From Corallococcus sp. EGB (GTDB lineage: Bacteria > Myxococcota > Myxococcia > Myxococcales > Myxococcaceae): a stretch of 64,000 nucleotides of DNA. Each line of letters opens with the position of its first letter. The first letter of the stretch is position 1. Location of the stretch: positions 4,712,001 to 4,776,000 of the forward strand of contig NZ_CP079946.1 of the NCBI RefSeq assembly GCF_019968905.1, written 5' to 3'. Shown one piece after another: positions 49,679 through 57,996 of the stretch. The notes below the pieces were generated by a model that was not told the origin of the DNA, made no database searches, and saw only the letters and a program-made list of their open reading frames with translations. The translations under genes and the position numbers were made by a program.

Positions 49679-50770
49679 CTACTCCTCCGACGGCGGCGGC
49701 TGCACCCGGCGCGTGGCGGGGAGGGTGGAGCTGGCAGCCGCGTTGCGGGCCAGGGCCTGGGCGCTCAGCGCGGCGGCCGATGGAGCGGGCGCACGGGGCG
49801 GGAGCGCCTGGGGCGCGGCGGCCGGGGCGTCTTCCTTGGCGAAGACCTCCTTCAGCGTGGCGATGGAGCCCAGCGCGGCGGTGGCCTCGTAGGGGACGAA
49901 CATCTTGTTGTCGCCCTTGCCCAGCTCCTGGAGCGTCTCCAGGTAGCGCAGCGCCAGCACCTCCGGCGTGGCCCGGCCGGTGTGGATGGCCTCGAAGGTG
50001 AGGCGGGTGGCCTCGGCCTTGCCCTCGGCCTCCAGCATCACGGCGCGCTTGTGGCCCTCCGCGCGGGCGATCTCCGCGTCGCGCTCGGCCTCGGCGCGCA
50101 GGATGCGGGAGATCTTCTCACCCTCGGCCTGGAGGATGGCGGCGGCCTTGTCGCCTTCGGCCTTGGTGACCTCGGCGCGGCGCTCGCGCTCGGCGGTCAT
50201 CTGCTTGGCCATGGCGGACTTGATGGCCTGGGGCGGTTCGATTTCACGCAGCTCCACGCGCGTCACCTTCACGCCCCACTTCTCCGTGGCCTCGTCCAGC
50301 ACGTTGCGCAGCTTGGAGTTGACCGTCTCGCGGCTGGTCAGCGTCTGATCCAACGTGAGGCCGCCCATGACGTTGCGCAGGTTGGTCATGGTGAGCTGCT
50401 CGATGGCGAGCGCCAGGTTCTCCACCTGGTAGAGCGCCCGGCTGGGGTCGATGATCTGGTAGTAGATGACCGAGCCCACCTCCATGTTGACGTTGTCATG
50501 GGTGATGACCTGGACGGTCTCGAAGCCCATGACCTGCTCGCGCAGGTCCACCAGGGTGTTGCGCGTGAAGCGGTTGCCGGCGCGCATCTCCATGGCGCGG
50601 GGGCTGTCCATGAAGGGGATGAGGATGTTGAGGCCGCTGGAGGCCACGTGGTGGAACTTCCCCAGCCGCTCCACGACCATCACCTTGGCCTGGGGAACGA
50701 TGCGCACTCCGGTGACGAGCCCGAACACGACAGCCGCGGCCGCGACGAGCAGAACAATGGTCAGTCCCAT
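49679..50770 (-). CDS. Stomatin/prohibitin (SPFH) family membrane protein, QmcA-like
   Basis: This encodes 363 residues from ATG 50770. One N-terminal membrane helix (GLTIVLLVAAAAVVFGLV) is followed by the SPFH/band 7 domain from VRIVPQAKVMVVERLGKF to REIEPPQAIKSAMAKQM. Then comes a long charged coiled coil of AEGD/AEGE/AEAE repeats, and a Pro/Ala-rich tail. Such proteins assemble into membrane rings or scaffolds and organise lipid microdomains and proteases. The NfeD-type partner gene is directly upstream and overlaps by 10 bases, the usual pairing. Confidence 0.94.
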   Translation of the reverse strand: MGLTIVLLVAAAAVVFGLVTGVRIVPQAKVMVVERLGKFHHVASSGLNILIPFMDSPRAMEMRAGNRFTRNTLVDLREQVMGFETVQVITHDNVNMEVGSVIYYQIIDPSRALYQVENLALAIEQLTMTNLRNVMGGLTLDQTLTSRETVNSKLRNVLDEATEKWGVKVTRVELREIEPPQAIKSAMAKQMTAERERRAEVTKAEGDKAAAILQAEGEKISRILRAEAERDAEIARAEGHKRAVMLEAEGKAEATRLTFEAIHTGRATPEVLALRYLETLQELGKGDNKMFVPYEATAALGSIATLKEVFAKEDAPAAAPQALPPRAPAPSAAALSAQALARNAAASSTLPATRRVQPPPSEE

Positions 50771-51261
50771 CCTGCGTTCTCCTTCTTCTTCTGACGCGCC
50801 GGTTGCAGCGCGACTTCGGGGGACGCAGACGGGCGTCGCACCCACAATTTGAGGCCTTCGATCTGCTCCACCGTGACGCGCTCGCCCTCGGGCAGGGGCC
50901 CGGACAGGGAGCGCGCCATCCACAACTCGCCGTTGATGCGCACGGTGCCTCCGGGCCCGTCCTCCAGCGCTTCGGTCACCACCGCCTCCTGGCCCAGCAT
51001 CGCCTCCACGCCGGTCTTCAAATGCACGGCGTCCCGCATGAAAATGTTCTTGAAGATGGTGCGGGACGCGCCGAAGAGGATGGCGGACACCAGGGTGAAG
51101 GCGAAGAGCTGGCTGTTGAGGCCCAGGCCCGCGCCGGCCACCAGGGCGGCCATCAGCGCGCCCACGGCGAACCAGAGCGTCACGAAGCCGGAGAGCTTGA
51201 TCTCCAGCACGCCCAGGGCGATCGCGGCGATGAGCCAGAGCTGCCAGGCGGTGGGGTCCAT
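50761..51261 (-). CDS. NfeD-like membrane protein
   Basis: This encodes 166 residues from ATG 51261, preceded by AAGGA. Hydrophobic segments cover residues 8-30, 30-50 and 50-68. A soluble OB-fold follows (MLGQEAVVTEALEDGPGG, VRINGELWMARS, PLPEGERVTVEQIEGLKLWV). NfeD proteins partner stomatins, and the gene order nfeD then stomatin with an overlap matches the conserved pair. It is the short, protease-less form. Confidence 0.92.
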   Translation of the reverse strand: MDPTAWQLWLIAAIALGVLEIKLSGFVTLWFAVGALMAALVAGAGLGLNSQLFAFTLVSAILFGASRTIFKNIFMRDAVHLKTGVEAMLGQEAVVTEALEDGPGGTVRINGELWMARSLSGPLPEGERVTVEQIEGLKLWVRRPSASPEVALQPARQKKKENAGWD

Positions 51262-51383
51262 GGGGTCCTTGTTTGGCAGCCGCTTCGGTCCTCTGTCAAA
51301 CCGGGCGGGCAGCTGGAATCAATCCGGAAGGAGGGTGGGGTCCGGGCAAGGACTTAAGCGGGTCCCAGCCGGGGGAAAATCAG

Positions 51384-51800
51384 ATGCCCTCCCTGTCCAT
51401 CCGTGGCGCGAGATTGTACTACGAGGACAGTGGAGGCCCTCCAGGGCCATTGTCGCTGCATCGTGTACGACCACCGTGGACAGGACCTGAGCGAGCCTCC
51501 GCCTGGCGGCTCGGTCATCGACCTGCGCACCGTGTACGAGGACGCGGTGGCGGTCATCCAGGCCCTGGGGCTGGCGCCGTGCCACTTCGTGGGCCAGTCC
51601 ATGGGGCCTCGTGGGCTTGAGGGTGGCGGCGCGGCATCCGGAGCTCCTGCACTCGCTGGCGCTCCTGGCCTCATCCGCCGCGGCGGAGCTGCCACTGACG
51701 CGGGCGCGCTATCGGGTGCTGTGGCAACCCCATGCGGTCAACGCCGCGCTGGGGGATTTCCTGGGGGAGGTGGAGCGCGCCTCGCTCCAGGCTGTGGCGA
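51384..51800 (+). pseudogene. Broken alpha/beta hydrolase
   Basis: Pieces of one hydrolase lie in three frames. ATG 51384 starts MPSLSIRGARLYYEDSGG, the typical family start. Sequence then resumes in another frame with ALQGHCRCIVYDHRGQDLSE and ALGLAPCHFVGQSMG, which holds the nucleophile elbow G-Q-S-M-G. From 51611 a third frame gives GLRVAARHPELLHSLALLAS. The HG oxyanion segment that should lie between the first two pieces is missing, and the C-terminal half with the catalytic Asp and His is absent. At least two frameshifts and two deletions make function very unlikely. Confidence 0.82.
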
Positions 51801-52110
51801 TGGCGGCGGCGAACCAGCCCCGGGCCTCGGGCGCGCGGCAGACCGCCTCCGATTCCTCGTCGGTCCGAGCGGGCTTCGCGGAGGCCTGCGGTTCGGAGGG
51901 CTGCACCGGCAGCACGCCACGGCAGATGCCGTATTCGCCGCAGGTGATGATCGAGCTGCCCATGGCGCAAAGCAGGGTACAGGACCGGGTGGGCTTGCAC
52001 TGGACATCACAGTCGGGCGGCAGCGCGCTGGCGGTCAGCGGCGCGAGGACCTGGATGAGAGGCAATGACACACCCGGCGCCAGATGAGGTCTGGGGCGGA
52101 AAGACAACAT
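51709..52110 (-). CDS. Cysteine-rich secreted protein, diverged second copy
   Basis: From ATG 52110 this would encode 133 residues. A possible signal segment (VSLPLIQVLAPLTASA) is followed by CDVQCKPTRSCTLLC, ITCGEYGICRG and SEPQASA up to VCRAP. The cysteine pattern (C-x3-C-x5-C-x3-C-x8-C-x5-C ... C) is the same as in the intact copy at 52232-52522. After VCRAP the intact copy stops within seven residues, but this one reads on for about 40 residues across the hydrolase remnant. The extension and lack of a ribosome site suggest that it may be decaying. Confidence 0.55.
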   Translation of the reverse strand: MLSFRPRPHLAPGVSLPLIQVLAPLTASALPPDCDVQCKPTRSCTLLCAMGSSIITCGEYGICRGVLPVQPSEPQASAKPARTDEESEAVCRAPEARGWFAAAIATAWSEARSTSPRKSPSAALTAWGCHSTR

Positions 52111-52178
52111 TTGGGCGGATGCTCTTTCATTCGCGGCGGCAGCGGAATCCGTTCTGAGCCCTGACTTTGGCCGGAAGT

Positions 52179-52215
52179 ACCTCCTGGAGGCGGTGTGGAT
52201 ACCGCTCCAGGAGGT
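52179..52215 (-). terminator. Hairpin between the two cysteine-rich genes
   Basis: The arms ACCTCCTGGAG and CTCCAGGAGGT, extended by CGGT/ACCG past a one-base bulge, enclose a 6-base loop. It begins 17 bases after the stop of the intact gene. No T run follows, so it may be a terminator helper or an mRNA-stabilising end. Confidence 0.5.
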
Positions 52216-52231
52216 GGGACGAAGGTGAATG

Positions 52232-52522
52232 TCAGCCCTGGGCCTGCTCGACGGGGGCGCGGCAGACGAGCTCCGCGTCATCTGCCTGCGCGGGCGCGGG
52301 CTGCTGCGCGGATGCCTGCGGCTCGGACGGGGCGACTTGCAGGAGGCCGCTGCAGATGCCGTACTCGCTGCACCGGATGATCTCGCCGCCGTTGTCGCAG
52401 AGCAGGCCGCAGGAGCTGGTGGGCTTGCACTGCTCGGGGCAGGGCCGGGGCGCGGCGCCAGCGGTCAGGGGAAGGAGGAAGAGACCGACAGCGCCAGCGA
52501 GAAGGGTCTTGGTGTGCTTCAT
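52232..52522 (-). CDS. Small cysteine-rich secreted protein
   Basis: This encodes 96 residues from ATG 52522 with AGGAG nine bases upstream. A clear signal peptide (MKHTKTLLAGAVGLFLLPL, cut after TAGAA) leaves about 70 residues. They contain CPEQCKPTSSCGLLC, IIRCSEYGICSG and a final VCRAP: seven cysteines plus a Pro/Ala-rich linker. I do not recognise the family. The tandem relative downstream keeps every cysteine and the SEPQAS motif, so the fold is under selection or was until recently. It is divergent from dnaE2. Confidence 0.75.
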   Translation of the reverse strand: MKHTKTLLAGAVGLFLLPLTAGAAPRPCPEQCKPTSSCGLLCDNGGEIIRCSEYGICSGLLQVAPSEPQASAQQPAPAQADDAELVCRAPVEQAQG

Positions 52523-52725
52523 GGTGGGAACTCCTGTCTGCTTGGGTTGAACGGCGTCCTGCAGGAATTCATACGCAATCCAATCGCTGTGCTGGTCGCG
52601 GGCGGGCGAAAAAACAGCTCGGCGCCAGGTGTCACGGACAGGGCTGGGGGATGTCTGTCTTCAGTCCGCGCGTCTGGAACAACCCATGAAGTCGCCCTCT
52701 CGCCGAACGGCGATCCAATCTAGCG

Positions 52726-52742
52726 CCTGAACGCCTGCTCAG
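52726..52742 (-). promoter_or_regulatory. LexA-box-like operator of dnaE2
   Basis: On the reverse strand the site reads CTGAGCAGGCGTTCAGG. The published M. xanthus LexA consensus as I recall it is CTRHAMRYBYGTTCAGS; 15 of 17 positions fit, including the full GTTCAGG half. It ends 15 bases before the dnaE2 GTG, where bound LexA would block transcription. Confidence 0.7.
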
Positions 52743-52756
52743 TATCCTGATCCGGC

Positions 52757-55700
52757 GTGAGCTACGCCGAGCTGGTGTGCCGATCCCACTTCTCCTTCCT
52801 GCATGGCGCCTCCCATCCGGAGGAGCTGGTGGCCACGGCGGCCCGGCTGGGACTGTCCGCGCTGGCGCTGACGGACCGTGACGGGCTCTACGGCGTGGTG
52901 AAGGCGCATCTGGCGGCGAAGGAACGCGGCGTGAAGCTGATCCTCGGCGCGGAGCTGACGCTGGAGGATGCTCCCCCGGTGGTGGTGTACGCGCGCGACG
53001 CGGCCGGGTACTCGAACCTGTGCCGGCTGGTGTCCCACGGCCGGATGACGCACCCCAAGGGGGAGGCGGGCGTGCCCTGGCGCAAGGTGGCGGAGCACGC
53101 GTCGGGGTTGCTCGCGCTGTTGCCGGCCCCCGCGCCGCTGGAGGCGGTGGCCCCGCTGGCCGAGGCGTTTCCCGGGAGCTTCCACGTGGGCCTGAGCCGC
53201 TCGCTGTCCGCGGGGGACGCGGTCCGGGAAGCGCGAGCGGAGGCCCTGGCCCGGGCGCTGGGCGTGCCCCTGGTGGTGCACAACGACGTGCACACGCACC
53301 ACCGCGACCGGCAGCCCCTGCAGGACGTGCTCACGGCCATCCGCCATGGGGTGACGGTGGATCAGTCCGGCACGCGGCTGTTCCCGAACGCGGAGCGGAC
53401 GCTGAAATCGCCCGGGGACATGGCGAGGCTGTTCGCGGACCGGCCGGAGGCACTGGCGCGCACGGTGGAGTTGGCTTCGCGCTGCGAGGCGTCCCTGGAT
53501 GCCCTGCACTACCGCTTCCCGGAGGAGGACCTGCCGGAAGGCCGCACCGCGGACGAGCACCTGCGGGTGCTCACGGAGGCGGGCCTGCGCGCGCGCTATC
53601 CGGGGGGAGTGCCTCCGGAGGTGACGAGGCAGATCGAGCACGAGCTGCGGCTCATCGCGGCGCTGGACTTCGCGGGGTACTTCCTGTCGCTGTGGGACAT
53701 CGTGATGTTCGCGAGGGGACGGGGCATCCTGTGCCAGGGGCGGGGCAGCGCGGCGAACTCGGCGGTCTGCTACGCGCTGGGCATCACGGCCATTGATCCG
53801 GTGCGGATGGGGCTGCTGTTCGAGCGCTTCCTCAGCATGGAGCGCAAGGAGCCGCCGGACATCGACGTGGACTTCGAGCACGAGCGGCGCGAGGAGGTGC
53901 TCCAGTACGTCTACGAGAAGCACGGCCGCCGCCACGCGGGCATGGTGTGCGAGGTGATCTGCTACCGGGGGCGGCTCGCGTTGCGCGAGGCGGGCAAGGC
54001 GCTGGGGCTGTCGTTGGATCAGGTGGACCGGCTGTCGCGGGTGGCGTCGTCGCACGGCTTCCAGGTGACGCCGGAGGTGCTCCAGGAGGCGGGGCTGTCC
54101 CCGACGGACGGGCGGGTGCAGCGGACGCTGTCGGTGGCGAAGGAGCTGGAGGGCGTGCCCCGGCATCTGTCCATCCACGTGGGCGGCTTCGTGATGACGC
54201 GCGAGCCGCTGGTGGACCTGGTGCCGGTGGAGAACGCGGCGATGCCGGGGCGCACGGTCATCCAGTGGGAGAAGGACGACATCAACGCGGTGGGCCTCCT
54301 GAAGGTGGACCTGCTGGCGCTGGGCATGTTGACGGCGCTGTCGCGCTGCTTCGCCCTGATCCACCAGCACTACGGCCGCGAGCTGTCATTGGCCACGGTG
54401 CCGCCGGAGGACCCGAAGGTCTACGACATGCTGTGCGAGGCGGACACGGTGGGCGTGTTCCAGATCGAGAGCCGCGCGCAGATGAACATGCTGCCCCGGC
54501 TCCAGCCCCGGACGTTCTACGACCTGGTGGTGCAGATCGCCCTCATCCGGCCGGGGCCCATCGTGGGCAACATGGTGCACCCGTACCTGCGAAGGCGGCA
54601 CGGCCAGGAGCCGGTGACGTACGCGAGCGAGGACGTGCGCGGCATCCTCCAGAAGACGCTGGGCGTGCCGCTCTTCCAGGAGCAGGCGATGCGGCTCGCG
54701 ATGGTGGCGGCGGGCTTCAGCGCGGGGGAGGCGGACGGCCTGCGGCGGGCGCTGAGCCACAAGCAGGCGGAGACGCGCATCCTCCCGTACCGGGGCCGGT
54801 TCGTGGAGGGCTGCGAGGCGTGCGGCTACACACGGCGGCAGGCGGAGGAGTGGTTCGATCACTTCCGCGGGTTCGCGCACTACGGGTTCCCGGAGAGCCA
54901 CTCCGCGAGCTTCGCGTTGATCGCCTATGCGTCCAGTTGGCTGAAGTGCCACTACCCGGCGGCCTTCACCGCGGCGCTGCTCAACTCCCAGCCCATGGGG
55001 TTCTACGCGCCGCACACGCTGGTGGCGGACGCGCAGCGGCACGGCGTGGAGGTGCGGCCGGTGGACGTGCGCCGTTCGAACTGGGATTGCACGTTGGAGG
55101 ACGGGGCGGTGCGGCTGGGATTGAGGATGGTGCGGGGGCTGGGCGAGTCCTCCGGCCGGGCGGTGGAGACCGCCAGGCGGGGGGACTACACGAGCGTGGG
55201 GGACCTGGCACGGAGGGCGCGCATCCCCCGGCATGAGCTGACGCGGCTGGCGCTGGCGGGGGCGCTGGCGTCACTGTGCGGGGCGCGGCGGCAGGCGCTG
55301 TGGGAGATACAGGCGCTGGGCCCGCTGGACGCGGACGACCTGTTCTTCGGGATGCCCATGGATGGCACGGCGGTGCGGTTGCCGCCCATGGACGTCCAGG
55401 AGCGTGTGGTGGCGGACTACGACACGGTGGGGTTGTCCCTGGAGAAGCACCCGATGGAGCTGCTCAGGCCCACGTTGAAGCGCATGGGGGCGGTGACGGC
55501 GGAGGGGTTGAAGCGGGTGTCGGCGGGGCGGCGGGTGAAGGTGGGGGGGATGATGATCTGCCGGCAGATGCCGCCCACGGCGAAGGGGATCTGCTTCATC
55601 TCGCTGGAGGACGAGACGGGGATCGCCAACCTGGTGGTGCCCTCGGAGGTGTATGCGCGGTGCAGGCAGGAGATCCACGGCGCGCTGTTCCTCGTGGGGG

Positions 55701-55771
55701 AGGGGACGCTGGAGCGCTCGGGGAAGGTGACGAACGTGAAGACGCGCAGCGTGGTGTCCGTGCGTCAGTGA
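52757..55771 (+). CDS. dnaE2: Error-prone DNA polymerase DnaE2 (ImuC)
   Basis: This encodes 1,004 residues from GTG 52757 (MSYAELVCRSHFSFLHGASH). The N-terminal PHP domain runs to about residue 270. The C-family polymerase core carries the catalytic PDIDVDFEH near residue 366 and VGVFQIESRAQMNMLPRLQP. FPESHSASFALIAYASSWLK and the LVVQIALIRPGPI region follow, and a C-terminal OB fold (VKVGGMMICRQMPP ... NLVVPSEVY) ends the protein. The start and the short C-terminus are those of DnaE2, not replicative DnaE. It performs mutagenic translesion synthesis after DNA damage with ImuA and ImuB. A LexA-type site lies directly upstream. It is unlinked from imuA-imuB by about 10 kb. Confidence 0.95.
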   Translation: MSYAELVCRSHFSFLHGASHPEELVATAARLGLSALALTDRDGLYGVVKAHLAAKERGVKLILGAELTLEDAPPVVVYARDAAGYSNLCRLVSHGRMTHPKGEAGVPWRKVAEHASGLLALLPAPAPLEAVAPLAEAFPGSFHVGLSRSLSAGDAVREARAEALARALGVPLVVHNDVHTHHRDRQPLQDVLTAIRHGVTVDQSGTRLFPNAERTLKSPGDMARLFADRPEALARTVELASRCEASLDALHYRFPEEDLPEGRTADEHLRVLTEAGLRARYPGGVPPEVTRQIEHELRLIAALDFAGYFLSLWDIVMFARGRGILCQGRGSAANSAVCYALGITAIDPVRMGLLFERFLSMERKEPPDIDVDFEHERREEVLQYVYEKHGRRHAGMVCEVICYRGRLALREAGKALGLSLDQVDRLSRVASSHGFQVTPEVLQEAGLSPTDGRVQRTLSVAKELEGVPRHLSIHVGGFVMTREPLVDLVPVENAAMPGRTVIQWEKDDINAVGLLKVDLLALGMLTALSRCFALIHQHYGRELSLATVPPEDPKVYDMLCEADTVGVFQIESRAQMNMLPRLQPRTFYDLVVQIALIRPGPIVGNMVHPYLRRRHGQEPVTYASEDVRGILQKTLGVPLFQEQAMRLAMVAAGFSAGEADGLRRALSHKQAETRILPYRGRFVEGCEACGYTRRQAEEWFDHFRGFAHYGFPESHSASFALIAYASSWLKCHYPAAFTAALLNSQPMGFYAPHTLVADAQRHGVEVRPVDVRRSNWDCTLEDGAVRLGLRMVRGLGESSGRAVETARRGDYTSVGDLARRARIPRHELTRLALAGALASLCGARRQALWEIQALGPLDADDLFFGMPMDGTAVRLPPMDVQERVVADYDTVGLSLEKHPMELLRPTLKRMGAVTAEGLKRVSAGRRVKVGGMMICRQMPPTAKGICFISLEDETGIANLVVPSEVYARCRQEIHGALFLVGEGTLERSGKVTNVKTRSVVSVRQ

Positions 55772-55931
55772 GCAGCGAGGAGCCCCGTGCTACATCTGCA
55801 CGTCTGTTCCTGTGATCCGTGAGGGAGGGGGCGGGAAGGCCCACGGGGGCATGGAACAACCCGTATTGCTAGCGATATAGGTTGCTTCTGTCTGGAGTGT
55901 AGTAGCGTGGATCAGAACGGGAGGGTACTCA

Positions 55932-56681
55932 GTGCGCAACAGTCTTCGGTGGTTGGGGTCGCTGCTCGATCGCGTGGGCCTGTCGGAAGTGGTGGAGGAG
56001 GCGAGCGATTGGGTGCGGTACTATGCGCAGGGCAAGCCGCCGGTGAACGAGCCCGCGCCGACCCGCGTCTCCCGCCCGGTGCACTCCGAGCCCCCGCGCG
56101 CGTCCGTGCATGAGGTGATCGAGTCCCTGCGCAACGCGATCCCGGATCGTCAGGTGGACGCGACGGTGGTGGAGATCCCCTTCGAGGGCCGCATGGAGCT
56201 GGCGCCCGCCGCCCGCCGCAAGACGGCGCCGAAGGCGAAGAAGGCTGCGAGCAAGAAGAGCGCGGCGAAGAAGGCACCGGCCGCGAAGAAGGCGGCGCCC
56301 GCGCGCAAGAAGAGCGCGGCGAAGAAGGCCCCTGCCGCGAAGAAGGCCGCGCAGGGGGCGAGCGAGGACGCGGTGTCGGTGCTGGAGTCCGCGCTGCGCG
56401 GCCACGCGCGCCAGAAGGACCTGGTCTCCGCCGGCAAGGAGAAGGATCAGCTGCTGCGCTCACTGATCCCGCTCTACCTGGCGAAGGCGCTGGACGTGGA
56501 GGTGACGTCCGGAACGACGTCGCGCTTCTGGAGCGGGCTGGGCGTGACCTACGCCGCGCCGAACGCCGCCAAGGCCCTGCGTCTGCATGCCGGCTACGCC
56601 CAGGACACCAAGAAGGGCAAGGCCATCACCGCCAAGGGCATCCGCTACGTGGAAGACGCCCTCGCGCAGGCCGCGAAGTAG
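55932..56681 (+). CDS. Lys/Ala-rich protein with a histone H1-like segment
   Basis: This encodes 249 residues from GTG 55932. The N-terminus (LRWLGSLLDRVGLSEVVEEASDWVRYYAQGK) is amphipathic. Residues about 92-142 are a basic low-complexity tract with the 13-residue unit SAAKKAPAAKKAA occurring twice and KKAAP/KKSAAKK variants, like the tail of histone H1 or AlgP. The C-terminal 100 residues form a separate domain (EDAVSVLESALRGHARQKDLV ... KGIRYVEDALAQAA) that I do not recognise. The basic tract could bind DNA or other polyanions. The gene follows dnaE2 after 160 bases on the same strand; a functional link is not shown. Confidence 0.82.
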   Translation: MRNSLRWLGSLLDRVGLSEVVEEASDWVRYYAQGKPPVNEPAPTRVSRPVHSEPPRASVHEVIESLRNAIPDRQVDATVVEIPFEGRMELAPAARRKTAPKAKKAASKKSAAKKAPAAKKAAPARKKSAAKKAPAAKKAAQGASEDAVSVLESALRGHARQKDLVSAGKEKDQLLRSLIPLYLAKALDVEVTSGTTSRFWSGLGVTYAAPNAAKALRLHAGYAQDTKKGKAITAKGIRYVEDALAQAAK

Positions 56682-56696
56682 CGCATGTCAGTCCCG

Positions 56697-57492
56697 ATGC
56701 CGCGTCTTCCGAACAGCAGACGCGGCACGGTGCAGTTCGCCGTCAGCATTCTTGTTGGGGCTGCTCTCCTGCGCGGGCGCGAAACGCTATTACTTGAGCG
56801 AAGAGCTGCGCCGAAGAGAGGACAATTCCTTCCTCTCCATCGCGCCGGGCCCCTGGCCAGAGGTTCCTGCGGTCATTGAAGACGTGGCTCACGTTCCAGA
56901 TGATCTGGTCCTGAGTACCTTGTCTTCTCTCAAGGGGCTTCCCGGGGCGGTGGATGCCTGCGAAGCGTCAACAGGTCGTCCCAGAGCGGATGCCACCGAG
57001 TACTGCGTTGCCCTCTATCGCACCCCCAGGGACTGACGTGTCTCCTGGCCTGTGCGCAGCATGTCGGGAGCATCGAAAACCTGCTGGCCGCCCTTTGGTG
57101 GCGTGGATGACGCGGATTTTGGCGATGACCTGCCTGTTTTTGGCTATGCGCACAACCACCCGTGTGGAGCGGGAGCAAGCAGCCAGGATCTGGAGAGCTG
57201 GCCGCGACTGAAGGCTGGCGAGGAGGGCTGGGTGCTGGTCGCTTATGCCTCTACGCCCAGCGGGCGACTTGCTCGAGACGCTCGCGGCGAGCCCATCCCA
57301 GCATGGGGTTGGCTCGCCACGGGGCCACGGAGTGCGCCGCGCTTTTACAAGTGGAACCCGTCAGGAGCGGTGTTCCGCTGGACGGGACGTGAAGCCGGGT
57401 GGACCTTCCAGGCGACATGTCGCCCCGCTACCTCCAACATTCTCCGTCGCAGTGGAGTGATGCCGACATGTACTCCCGACCTGACCTGGTAG
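56697..57492 (+). pseudogene. Broken JAMM-like lipoprotein gene
   Basis: ATG 56697 opens MPRLPNSRRGTVQFAVS. A one-base shift then joins to FLLGLLSCAGAKRYYLSEELR in the next frame, which would complete a lipoprotein signal peptide with lipobox LLSC. That frame runs through DATEYCVALYRTPRD to a TGA at 57034 and continues beyond it without a new start as RVSWPVRSMSG, reading to 57492. The TGA sits where Trp (TGG) would fit. The C-terminal part holds YAHNHPCGAGASSQDLES, a JAMM/MPN-like H-x-H-P ... S-x-x-D metal motif. With both lesions the gene is probably dead, unless the assembly is wrong or translation restarts near 57052. Confidence 0.65.
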
Positions 57493-57532
57493 CGGCACAG
57501 GCAAGGTTCTCGACTCCATTCGGAGCGCACCC

Positions 57533-57988
57533 GTGATGATTGGTTCCATGCTGCTGCTGGTGGCCGCGCTGCTCGCGGACGCGGGCACACCTCTTCCGTC
57601 TCAGAAGGGAGCCAAGGCGGATGCGGGGGCCCCCGCAGTGCCTCGTCTCGTCCCTGCGCTGGATGCGGGGACGTCTGCCTTTGAATGGCCGGAGGACGTG
57701 GAGCCCATGGCGACGCTGGATGGACCCGCAGTCCTGGCGTCCCATGCGGCCCTTCAGGACGTCGTGAGTCGCTTCCCCAAGGATCGCAGGAATGAGTGCA
57801 TCTTCACGGCGCGAGCCCTGGAGGTCGTCGTGGGCAAGGGGAAGGGCGTCTACATCGTCCGGGTGAATCGGCGAGTCGACCACTGCGAGGGAATTGGGCC
57901 TGGAGGCAACTTCGAGCTCGACTGGTTCGAGCTCTACGCCGTCTCACCCGAAGGACGAATCATCGAGCGGTATCAGTACTCGCCGTGA
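57533..57988 (+). CDS. Small secreted protein of unknown function
   Basis: This encodes 151 residues from GTG 57533 with GGAG seven bases upstream; ATG 57536 is one codon later. The signal peptide is MIGSMLLLVAALLADAG. A low-complexity Asp/Ala/Gly linker follows, then a compact domain (HAALQDVVSRFPKDRRNECIFTARALEVVVGKG and VYIVRVNRRVDHC) with two Cys that could pair. It ends NFELDWFELYAVSPEGRIIERYQY. No family is recognised. It follows the broken JAMM-like gene on the same strand. Confidence 0.75.
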   Translation: MMIGSMLLLVAALLADAGTPLPSQKGAKADAGAPAVPRLVPALDAGTSAFEWPEDVEPMATLDGPAVLASHAALQDVVSRFPKDRRNECIFTARALEVVVGKGKGVYIVRVNRRVDHCEGIGPGGNFELDWFELYAVSPEGRIIERYQYSP

Positions 57989-57996
57989 GCCTGCCC

